Source of the DNA: SAR86 cluster bacterium
GTDB taxonomy: Bacteria; Pseudomonadota; Gammaproteobacteria; SAR86; D2472
Assembly (NCBI GenBank): GCA_029248485.1
Contig: JAQWJG010000034.1
Coordinates: 1-13,161, forward strand
Direction: 5' to 3'
Length of the DNA stretch: 13,161 bases
Notes under the pieces: model-generated
Databases searched by the model: none
What the model saw: the letters and a program-made list of their open reading frames with translations, nothing else
Told to the model about the DNA's origin: nothing
Program-made: the position numbers and the translations under genes
Shown: positions 7,848 to 13,161 of the stretch, one piece after another
Layout: each line of letters opens with the position of its first letter
Numbering within the stretch: the stretch's first letter is position 1

Positions 7848-8812
7848 ATTTTCCTTATTTTGGAGAAGGTTATTAAGTCTAGCATCTCATTGTAGCAGGC
7901 ATGATGTTTTAATTTATTCAGATGCTTGAGAGTTTCCTTTGTATATTTTTCTAACAAGGCATTTACTTCTTTTTGTGTTTTATTATCTTGTATTAATTGA
8001 TAGATTATATCTTGATCTTTTTTTAATAATTTTGATTGGCCTAATCTGCTCAAAAGAAACCTTCTATTTTTTTTATTAGCATTTTGCAAAGCAAAATATA
8101 GTGGGAATGTAATTTTTCCCTCCCTGAAATCTTTGAAAGCTGGCTTTCCTGTATCAAGTCTAAAAGCCTCATAATCCAAAATGTCATCTTTAATTTGAAA
8201 AGTAGTTCCCAAAGCCTTGCCCAGCAATCCAAATGTTTTTATCTCCTCTTTGGATTTGCACGCAAGCATTGCTCCAGTTTTCGCTGATGCCTCAAATAGC
8301 CTGCCGGTTTTTAGGTAGCTAACTTTTAGCAAGTCATCAAGTTTAATCAGTTGTTTTTTCTCAAAGAGCTCCAGTTGAATGATTTCACCTCTGGCAATAT
8401 CATTAGTGGCTTTTGCTAATTCATCTAAGATAGGTGTGATGCCTAGTTTCACCATCAAAATAAAGGCTTTTGAATAAATAAAATCTCCCATCAAGACACT
8501 ATAGGAGTTTGTCCAAACTTGATTAACTGACTTTGTGCCTCGTCTGCGTTCTGATTCATCTACCACATCGTCATGGACCAATGTTGCTGTATGCAAAAGC
8601 TCAATAATACTTGCTAAAGCAATTCTAATATTTGGCTTAACTTCTGATGCTTTAGAAGCAGGCAAACATAATAATGCTCTGGTTTTTTTTCCCTTCACAT
8701 TAAAAATATACTCATAAATTTCCTGAATGATTTTTTCACTAGCAAGCTCTTTTGCAATTGTTGCTTGCACTTTATTGAGCTCAGTTTCGATAGTTTTTGT
8801 GAGTACGAACAT
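7844..8812 (-). CDS. ispB: Octaprenyl-diphosphate synthase-type polyprenyl synthase
   Basis: This trans-type long-chain prenyl diphosphate synthase builds the isoprenoid side chain of ubiquinone and/or menaquinone from farnesyl diphosphate and isopentenyl diphosphate. The 322-residue protein (E. coli IspB 323) has the first aspartate-rich motif DDVVD at 81-85, in LLHTATLVHDDVVDE followed by the usual RRG. The second aspartate-rich motif is DDILD at 209-213, in FQIKDDILDYEAF. The GKP...DFREGKITFPLYF block follows. Chain length cannot be fixed from sequence alone; the octaprenyl call rests on similarity and on its position divergent to rplU, as in E. coli. It leads an operon with fabA and fabB. 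Only weak ribosome-binding complementarity precedes its ATG. Confidence 0.93.
   Translation of the reverse strand: MFVLTKTIETELNKVQATIAKELASEKIIQEIYEYIFNVKGKKTRALLCLPASKASEVKPNIRIALASIIELLHTATLVHDDVVDESERRRGTKSVNQVWTNSYSVLMGDFIYSKAFILMVKLGITPILDELAKATNDIARGEIIQLELFEKKQLIKLDDLLKVSYLKTGRLFEASAKTGAMLACKSKEEIKTFGLLGKALGTTFQIKDDILDYEAFRLDTGKPAFKDFREGKITFPLYFALQNANKKNRRFLLSRLGQSKLLKKDQDIIYQLIQDNKTQKEVNALLEKYTKETLKHLNKLKHHACYNEMLDLITFSKIRKI
7852..7856 (-). promoter_or_regulatory. Shine-Dalgarno of fabA inside the ispB end
   Basis: On the minus strand AAGGA (7856-7852) lies four bases before the fabA ATG. It confirms this start and allows independent re-initiation within the polycistronic message. 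Confidence 0.7.
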
Positions 8813-8834
8813 CTTAAATAATTAGAAGCCTAAA

Positions 8835-8840
8835 ATTATA
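8835..8840 (-). promoter_or_regulatory. ispB -10 element
   Basis: On the minus strand 8840-8835 is a perfect TATAAT, immediately preceded by TG. It predicts a start near 8828, about 16 bases before the ispB ATG. The -35 is poor, which fits a -10-dominated promoter. It lies only eight bases from the rplU -35, so the two divergent promoters overlap. Confidence 0.5.
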
Positions 8841-8848
8841 CATAAGTA

Positions 8849-8877
8849 TTGATAATTTCCTTCAGAAAGCGTATATT
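8849..8877 (+). promoter_or_regulatory. sigma-70 promoter of the rplU-rpmA-obgE operon
   Basis: TTGATA (8849-8854), a 17-base spacer, then TATATT (8872-8877) make a near-consensus sigma-70 promoter. Transcription would begin around 8884, giving a leader of about 15 bases that includes the AGAGAG Shine-Dalgarno at 8889-8894, four bases before the rplU ATG. Confidence 0.7.
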
Positions 8878-8898
8878 TTGCCACCTTTAGAGAGAACT

Positions 8899-9216
8899 AT
8901 GTACGCAGTAATAGAAGCAGGTGGAAAACAACATAAAGTCGAGCTAGGACAGGTCCTAGAAGTCGACCTTATGCAAGAAGAATCAGGCACTGATCATGCT
9001 TTTGAAACCGTCATGCTTTATGTTGATGGAGACGATGTTCAGATTGGTCAACCTTATATAGAAAATGCAAAAGTGGTTGCGGAGGTAGTTGAAGAAGTAA
9101 AAGGTGAAAAAGTCTCAATTCTTAGGTTTCGCAGACGAAAACACAGCATGAGAAAAATTGGTCATAGGCAAAGATATACGCAGATCAAAATCAAAGAAAT
9201 CAACGTAGGTAAATAG
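8899..9216 (+). CDS. rplU: 50S ribosomal protein L21
   Basis: Encodes 105 residues beginning [17 protein letters not shown], the standard L21 start. It continues with ...[27 protein letters not shown], the basic rRNA-binding segment. L21 binds 23S rRNA in the large subunit. I chose the ATG at 8899 because family members begin MYAVI and AGAGAG precedes it. The TTG at 8878 would add seven residues but abuts the -10 of the likely promoter and lies upstream of the predicted transcript start. It is the first gene of the conserved rplU-rpmA-obgE operon, with two bases to rpmA. Confidence 0.97.
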   Translation: MYAVIEAGGKQHKVELGQVLEVDLMQEESGTDHAFETVMLYVDGDDVQIGQPYIENAKVVAEVVEEVKGEKVSILRFRRRKHSMRKIGHRQRYTQIKIKEINVGK

Positions 9217-9218
9217 AA

Positions 9219-9476
9219 ATGGCGCATAAGAAAGCAGGTGGTTCCAGTAAAAACGGTAGAGATTCCAACTCTAAAAGACTTGGTGTGAAACGTTTTGGTG
9301 GTCAAACTGTTAAACCAGGTGAAATTATAATACGTCAACGTGGCACCAATACTCATCCAGGTGAAAATGTTGGTATGGGCAAAGATCACACTCTATTCGC
9401 TACTTCAGCCGGTCAAGTACAATTCACTTACAAAGGCATTAAGCAAAAGAAGACAGTCAACGTCATTTCTCAGTAA
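9219..9476 (+). CDS. rpmA: 50S ribosomal protein L27
   Basis: Encodes 85 residues, the usual L27 length. It begins [16 protein letters not shown], the flexible N-terminal arm that reaches the peptidyl-transferase centre, followed by [25 protein letters not shown] and [16 protein letters not shown] conserved blocks. It has the Gram-negative form of the N terminus, with no cleavable leader before AHKKAGG. It starts two bases after the rplU stop and ends three bases before obgE. Confidence 0.98.
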   Translation: MAHKKAGGSSKNGRDSNSKRLGVKRFGGQTVKPGEIIIRQRGTNTHPGENVGMGKDHTLFATSAGQVQFTYKGIKQKKTVNVISQ

Positions 9477-9479
9477 ATC

Positions 9480-10499
9480 ATGAACTTCATCGATGAAGCC
9501 CTGCTAGAAGCAAGGGCTGGGAACGGTGGTGCAGGATGTACAAGTTTTAGAAGAGAAAAATTTATTCCTCGGGGTGGTCCAGATGGCGGTGATGGCGGCA
9601 AGGGTGGAGACATCATTTTTCGCGTCGATCCCAACCTTAATACCTTAGTTAATTTTCGTAATCAAAAATATTTGATTGCCAAAAACGGCCAATCTGGAGC
9701 AGGTAATAAAAAAACAGGACAAGATGCTGAAGATCTTGTTGTCATGGTTCCAAAAGGTACTGTAATTTTTGATTCTATATCCAATCAGCTTATTTATGAT
9801 TGTTGTGACGAAGGAGTAGACTATCTTGTCGCTAAAGGAGGTGATGGAGGGGCTGGAAATTTTAGATTTAAATCCAGCACTAATCAGGCTCCCAGGCGTC
9901 ATACAGCTGGCTGGCCTGGAGACGAATTTTCTATCAGGCTTGAGTTACGTTCCCTAGCAGATGTTGGCTTGGTTGGATTTCCCAATGCTGGGAAATCTAC
10001 TTTTCTAAATAGCGTCTCTGCAGCACGCCCAAAGATTGGTGATTATCCTTTTACAACTCTCCGCCCTAACTTAGGCACAGTTCAAATTTATGACACCTCA
10101 TTTATTATTGCTGATATTCCAGGTTTAATTGAAGGTGCATCTGAAGGAGCAGGCTTAGGATTAAATTTTTTAAAACACATTTCTAGAACTGGGCATTTAC
10201 TCATTTTGCTAGATCCACAGAATCCAGAAAGTTCAATTGAGGACCAACTTGCTGTCCTTCTTCATGAGTTGAAAACTTATGACCCAAGTCTTTTGGATAA
10301 AAGCATATGGCTTGCTATTAACAAGAGAGATACTCTTGAAGAGGAAAAACAAGAAGCGCTCATCAAACTCATTCAAAAGAAAATGTCTTCGATCAATCTC
10401 AATAACGAGGGAGTTATTGCTATTTCTGGGTTTACGGGAGATGAAACTGGGACGTTGTTGGGAATGATTGCCAACAAGATGTCAGAAACTCAGAATTAA
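9480..10499 (+). CDS. obgE: GTPase Obg (ribosome-assembly/stress GTPase)
   Basis: Obg is a GTPase that binds the 50S subunit and is involved in late ribosome assembly and stress responses. The 339-residue protein has the glycine-rich Obg domain at 1-157 (for example RGGPDGGDGGKGGD near 31-44). The G domain follows: G1 GFPNAGKST at 166-174, switch regions with YPFTTLRPNLG near 189-199, G3 DIPG at 212-215, G4 NKRD at 281-284, and a G5-like ISG near the end. It lacks the long acidic C-terminal extension of E. coli ObgE (390 aa) and ends soon after the G domain. No Shine-Dalgarno is obvious, so translation probably couples to rpmA three bases upstream. The stop overlaps the convergent rpsT stop (TTAA). 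Confidence 0.97.
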   Translation: MNFIDEALLEARAGNGGAGCTSFRREKFIPRGGPDGGDGGKGGDIIFRVDPNLNTLVNFRNQKYLIAKNGQSGAGNKKTGQDAEDLVVMVPKGTVIFDSISNQLIYDCCDEGVDYLVAKGGDGGAGNFRFKSSTNQAPRRHTAGWPGDEFSIRLELRSLADVGLVGFPNAGKSTFLNSVSAARPKIGDYPFTTLRPNLGTVQIYDTSFIIADIPGLIEGASEGAGLGLNFLKHISRTGHLLILLDPQNPESSIEDQLAVLLHELKTYDPSLLDKSIWLAINKRDTLEEEKQEALIKLIQKKMSSINLNNEGVIAISGFTGDETGTLLGMIANKMSETQN

Positions 10500-10759
10500 C
10501 TTAATTCTTTTACTGCTTTAACCAAACGGCTTTTTGTTCTAGCAGCAGCATTCTTGTGGATAACTTTTTTTGCAGCCGTTGAATCTAATACTTTTTGAGC
10601 AGTTTTTAGTAATTCTGCTGCTGATTCTTTGTTATTTTCAGCTATAGCATTGCGGACAGCTTTAACAGCAGTTCTAGCCTGAGATCTTTGAGAATGCTTT
10701 AACTTGTATCTGTCAGCATTCTGACGAGCTCGTTTTATTGATTGTTTACTATTTGCCAT
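10496..10759 (-). CDS. rpsT: 30S ribosomal protein S20
   Basis: Encodes 87 residues starting MANSKQSIKRARQNADRY, the typical S20 start, with KVIHKNAAARTKSRL near the C terminus. The protein is highly basic and helical and binds 16S rRNA in the small subunit. Length equals E. coli S20 (87 aa). It is monocistronic here and convergent with obgE. The ribosome binding site is weak (AAAG-like, just before the ATG). Confidence 0.97.
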   Translation of the reverse strand: MANSKQSIKRARQNADRYKLKHSQRSQARTAVKAVRNAIAENNKESAAELLKTAQKVLDSTAAKKVIHKNAAARTKSRLVKAVKELS

Positions 10760-10781
10760 ATCTTTAAATATTAGATGCGCT

Positions 10782-10810
10782 AGTTTAATGATCTTAAATT
10801 AATCTGTCTA
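10782..10810 (-). promoter_or_regulatory. possible rpsT promoter
   Basis: On the minus strand TAGACA (10810-10805), a 17-base spacer and TAAACT (10787-10782) form a moderate sigma-70 match. The predicted start is near 10776 with a short leader. The -10 matches consensus at only four of six positions, so this is tentative. Confidence 0.4.
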
Positions 10811-10828
10811 CTTTTATTTATCTCTTAC

Positions 10829-10840
10829 TTTACGTGTAAA
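10829..10840. repeat. short inverted repeat in the rpsT-peptidase gap
   Basis: TTTAC-GT-GTAAA is a perfect five-base-arm inverted repeat between the divergent rpsT and peptidase genes. It could be an operator half-site pair or chance in AT-rich DNA; nothing in the sequence decides this. Confidence 0.25.
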
Positions 10841-10849
10841 TTTAAAACG

Positions 10850-10879
10850 TTGTTATAATTGATTGATCATTCATATAAT
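10850..10879 (+). promoter_or_regulatory. peptidase promoter region with two TATAAT boxes
   Basis: There are two perfect -10 hexamers. TATAAT at 10854-10859 is preceded by TGT, giving an extended -10, and predicts a leader of about 32 bases. A second TATAAT at 10874-10879 lies 18 bases after TTGTTA (10850-10855) and would give a leader of only about a dozen bases. The upstream one is the better candidate because it leaves room for a normal 5' leader. No strong Shine-Dalgarno precedes the ATG at 10898. Confidence 0.55.
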
Positions 10880-10897
10880 GTCAAGTAAACTTTACAA

Positions 10898-12859
10898 ATG
10901 AAAAACTCAATATTATCAATATTTCTTTTATTAAGCTTCAATACACTTGCTAATCTAGGCATCAGCGAAGATTTTGTAGAAAGGTTTAGCTCACTGCCTT
11001 CATACACTAATGTAAAAATCTCACCTGATGGCAGGATGATAAGTGTTCTCACTAAGATGCCTGATGACAAAAAAGGCATTTCAATTTTTGATTCAGAAGA
11101 TTTAAGTTTAATTAACGCCATTACTCTTACTAAAGAAGAAGAGGTTGCGAGTTATTACTGGGTCAATAATGAGCGTTTGTTAATACAAATTGGATACTAT
11201 GATTCCTGGGGCAGAGGCTCCATAGGTGAATATTTTGCAATTAATTATGATTCTAAAAAACCTGCTTATGTATTTGGAATGAGAGCAAGAACCTCAGGCG
11301 CTAGAGGTAAAGTGGTAGACAAGTTCTCCTATGGTTATGTGGAGAACATCCTAGAAGATGATGATAAGCATGTGCTTTTGTCTGTAAGTGTATTTGGAAA
11401 ACAAAATAATGGTGGTTTTGCTGATGCTATTAGATTAAACGTTTATAACGGCCAGCAAAAAAGACTAGGTAAATCTCCATTGGCTGGAGGGCAATTTGTT
11501 TCAGATAGCTCAGGCACACCAAGATTTGCTGTTGGCAGTGATATTGATAATAACACCGTCACTATGTACCGCGCTTCCAAGAAGGATGACTGGGAAGTAT
11601 TAAGTAAAACACCATATGGAGATGGTGAGATTTATCCTGTTAATATTGCAAAAGATGATTCTACAATTCATATTATAGACAGCACAGAGACTTCAACTTA
11701 TCAAATCAAGGAGATCGATACTAAAACCGGTGAGACTGAGGTGGTCTTTCATCACCCAGAGTATGATGCTTATCCTCAAATCATAGATGATAAGGTTCTT
11801 GGCGCCACAATTAATCCAGGATATGCCAAAGCTTATTGGTTTGAGAATGATGATCCATTACAAAATTCAATCATGCAAGCAGTCCAAGCCTTCAATGGAA
11901 ATATAGAAGTTTTTGATAAGAAAGAAATTGGGTTAGTGGATTTATCTAAAAATAGAGACAAATTAATTATTGCTGTAGGCGACTCTGCATCTTCCACAAA
12001 ATATTACTTATATGATATTAAAAAAAATCAAGTTAAATATTTGCTTACTATGTGGCCTGAAATTGATGATCAAGGGCTAGAGCATGAGGTACCATTTAAT
12101 TTTATAAATTCTGATGTTGTGAAGATTCATGGGTATTACACCCCTGCGAAGAATCAGCAAGAGGATCAATCAGCTCCTATGATAGTTATACCTCATGGAG
12201 GCCCTCATGCCAGAGATTCATGGGGTTTTGATCCAGATACTCACATTTTTTCTCAAGCTGGTTATGCTGTCTTGAAAGTTAATTTTAGAGGCTCAACAGG
12301 TTATGGAAAGGAGTTTACTAAGATGGGATTTGGTGAATGGGGAGGAGATACTCAACAAGATATTATTGAGGCAACTGAATGGGCCATTAATCAAGGAATA
12401 GCTGACCCTGAAAGAATTGGAATTTATGGCGGCAGTTTTGGAGGATACTCTGCTGCAATGGCTCCAATGCTCCGTCCAGATCTTTATAAATCATCTGTTG
12501 CATATATTGGAGTATTTGATTTAGAAATGCTTTACGACGAAGGTGATATTAAAACCATAAAATGGGGTGGTAAATATTTAGATAAAACTCTTGGTCAAGA
12601 TCCTAAAAAAATTAAAGCAATGTCACCTGTACAACAGGCCGACAAACTTGAAGCTCCAATTATTATTGTTTCAGGTAAGGAAGATCAGCGTGCTCCTATA
12701 GAACATGCCTATGCATTAGCTGATTCACTAGAAGAAGCTGGTAAAGAGCATGAATTAATTATTGTTGAGAAAGAAGGGCATGGTTTTAGAAAACCTGAAA
12801 ATAGATTAATGCTCTACAAGAAAATGCTAGAGCACTTCAACAGCACTCTTTTAAAGTAA
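10898..12859 (+). CDS. Exported S9 family (prolyl oligopeptidase-like) serine peptidase
   Basis: The 653-residue protein is a predicted secreted or periplasmic peptidase. The N terminus MKNSILSIFLLLSFNTLA is a Sec signal peptide (basic Lys2, hydrophobic core, likely cleavage after LA near residue 18). Residues of about 30-400 fit a beta-propeller like that of S9 enzymes (PDGRMISVLT-type repeats). The C-terminal third is an alpha/beta hydrolase starting around IPHGGPH and containing VNFRGSTGYGKEF. The catalytic triad is Ser513 in GGSFGGY, Asp596 in SGKEDQRAP and His628 in EGHGF. S9 enzymes cleave short peptides, often after proline or acting as dipeptidyl or acylaminoacyl peptidases; the exact specificity is unknown. 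A role in peptide scavenging is inferred. It is the only gene of its unit, divergent from rpsT and ending six bases from tmRNA. Confidence 0.92.
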   Translation: MKNSILSIFLLLSFNTLANLGISEDFVERFSSLPSYTNVKISPDGRMISVLTKMPDDKKGISIFDSEDLSLINAITLTKEEEVASYYWVNNERLLIQIGYYDSWGRGSIGEYFAINYDSKKPAYVFGMRARTSGARGKVVDKFSYGYVENILEDDDKHVLLSVSVFGKQNNGGFADAIRLNVYNGQQKRLGKSPLAGGQFVSDSSGTPRFAVGSDIDNNTVTMYRASKKDDWEVLSKTPYGDGEIYPVNIAKDDSTIHIIDSTETSTYQIKEIDTKTGETEVVFHHPEYDAYPQIIDDKVLGATINPGYAKAYWFENDDPLQNSIMQAVQAFNGNIEVFDKKEIGLVDLSKNRDKLIIAVGDSASSTKYYLYDIKKNQVKYLLTMWPEIDDQGLEHEVPFNFINSDVVKIHGYYTPAKNQQEDQSAPMIVIPHGGPHARDSWGFDPDTHIFSQAGYAVLKVNFRGSTGYGKEFTKMGFGEWGGDTQQDIIEATEWAINQGIADPERIGIYGGSFGGYSAAMAPMLRPDLYKSSVAYIGVFDLEMLYDEGDIKTIKWGGKYLDKTLGQDPKKIKAMSPVQQADKLEAPIIIVSGKEDQRAPIEHAYALADSLEEAGKEHELIIVEKEGHGFRKPENRLMLYKKMLEHFNSTLLK

Positions 12860-12865
12860 CAAAAT

Positions 12866-13161
12866 TGGTGGAGGCGGCGGGAATTGAACCCGCGTCCGTT
12901 AGTTCTTCAACCTGACTTCTACATGCTTAGCTCATTCTTTTTGTTTCACCTCAATGACCCGAAGAGCAGGGTATTAAAGGCTAGTCTAAATTAGGTTTCG
13001 CGTTGCTGTGTTAAGACTCCACAGCAAAACTAGACTATGTATTTTGCCAATGCTTCAAACCATAGACAATTCTTGCATTGGTTAGCCAATTAAGCGGCTA
13101 AAGCGTAGTTGTCGTTTTCTGCAACTAATTTTTTTGTAGTATGTTTTACAAGAGTTACCAC
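12866..13161 (-). ncRNA. ssrA: transfer-messenger RNA (tmRNA), 3' part, 5' end beyond the window
   Basis: tmRNA with SmpB rescues ribosomes stalled on broken messages and tags the product for proteolysis. On the minus strand the 3' end is encoded CCA (12868-12866), preceded by the acceptor strand and a tRNA-like T arm with a five-pair stem and TTCAATT loop (12893-12877). Upstream is the tag reading frame (13122-13090), with a TAGTTGCA-like context at the resume codon. Between them lies the region expected to hold the pseudoknots. It is the standard one-piece form. About 50-70 bases of the 5' tRNA-like half are missing at the window edge, judging from the usual length of about 360. No terminator lies after the CCA; the convergent peptidase stop is six bases away. 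Confidence 0.95.
13090..13122 (-). other. tmRNA tag reading frame (AENDNYALAA)
   Basis: Resume codon GCA at 13122-13120, then GAA AAC GAC AAC TAC GCT TTA GCC GCT and TAA at 13092-13090. This gives the tag AENDNYALAA. The ALAA end is the protease-recognition tail seen across proteobacteria (E. coli ANDENYALAA). The assignment of GCA as the resume codon follows the conserved TAGT-GCA context just upstream. Confidence 0.9.

Noticed and set aside
8878..8898. Upstream TTG start for rplU adding seven residues
   Set aside because: It directly abuts the likely -10 box and lies before the predicted transcript start; the family start MYAVI has its own Shine-Dalgarno.
10829..10840. Intrinsic terminator at the inverted repeat
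   Set aside because: The stem is only five AT-rich pairs with a two-base loop and no T-run in the right place, so it cannot act as a standard terminator.
12866..12900. A tRNA gene on the minus strand at the peptidase end
   Set aside because: The T arm and CCA look like a tRNA, but no D arm or anticodon stem follows; the tag frame upstream shows it is tmRNA.

Overview
The window is AT-rich bacterial chromosome that looks like the core genome of a streamlined marine gammaproteobacterium. The evidence is the gene order: the alpha-operon tail rpoA-rplQ runs into uvrA, with ssb divergent from it; ispB is divergent from rplU-rpmA-obgE; and there is a one-piece tmRNA gene with a proteobacterial-type tag. 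Gene packing is very tight. A SAR86-like origin would fit, but that is an inference from base composition and layout, not a phylogenetic result.

Layout. Positions 1-535 (+) hold the last codons of rpoA and the complete rplQ. Positions 532-3354 (-) hold uvrA, convergent with rplQ and sharing TTAA with it. Positions 3422-6119 (+) hold a compact four-gene run: ssb, a crotonase-family acyl-CoA enzyme, a cytoplasmic glycoside-hydrolase-like TIM-barrel protein, and a CsaA-type tRNA-binding OB-fold protein. Positions 6121-8812 (-) hold an overlapping operon ispB-fabA-fabB, for the quinone side chain and unsaturated fatty acids. Positions 8899-10499 (+) hold rplU-rpmA-obgE (two ribosomal proteins and a ribosome-assembly GTPase). 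Positions 10496-10759 (-) hold rpsT, convergent with obgE and again sharing TTAA. Positions 10898-12859 (+) hold an exported S9 (prolyl-oligopeptidase family) serine peptidase. Positions 12866-13161 (-) hold the 3' part of the tmRNA gene ssrA, including the whole tag reading frame and the encoded CCA end; its 5' end lies beyond the window.

How it works together. Most genes are housekeeping: translation (L17, L21, L27, S20, ObgE, tmRNA), repair and replication (UvrA, SSB), and lipid and quinone synthesis (FabA, FabB, IspB). The accessory content is the crotonase-hydrolase-CsaA trio behind ssb and the secreted S9 peptidase. No mobile element, CRISPR array, defence cassette or prophage is visible. 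No stretch over about 140 bases lacks a gene, and I saw no convincing intrinsic terminator. I found no clear new multi-gene system. The observations most worth following are the ssb-linked metabolic trio, the crotonase with substituted catalytic positions, and the strongly overlapping gene architecture.
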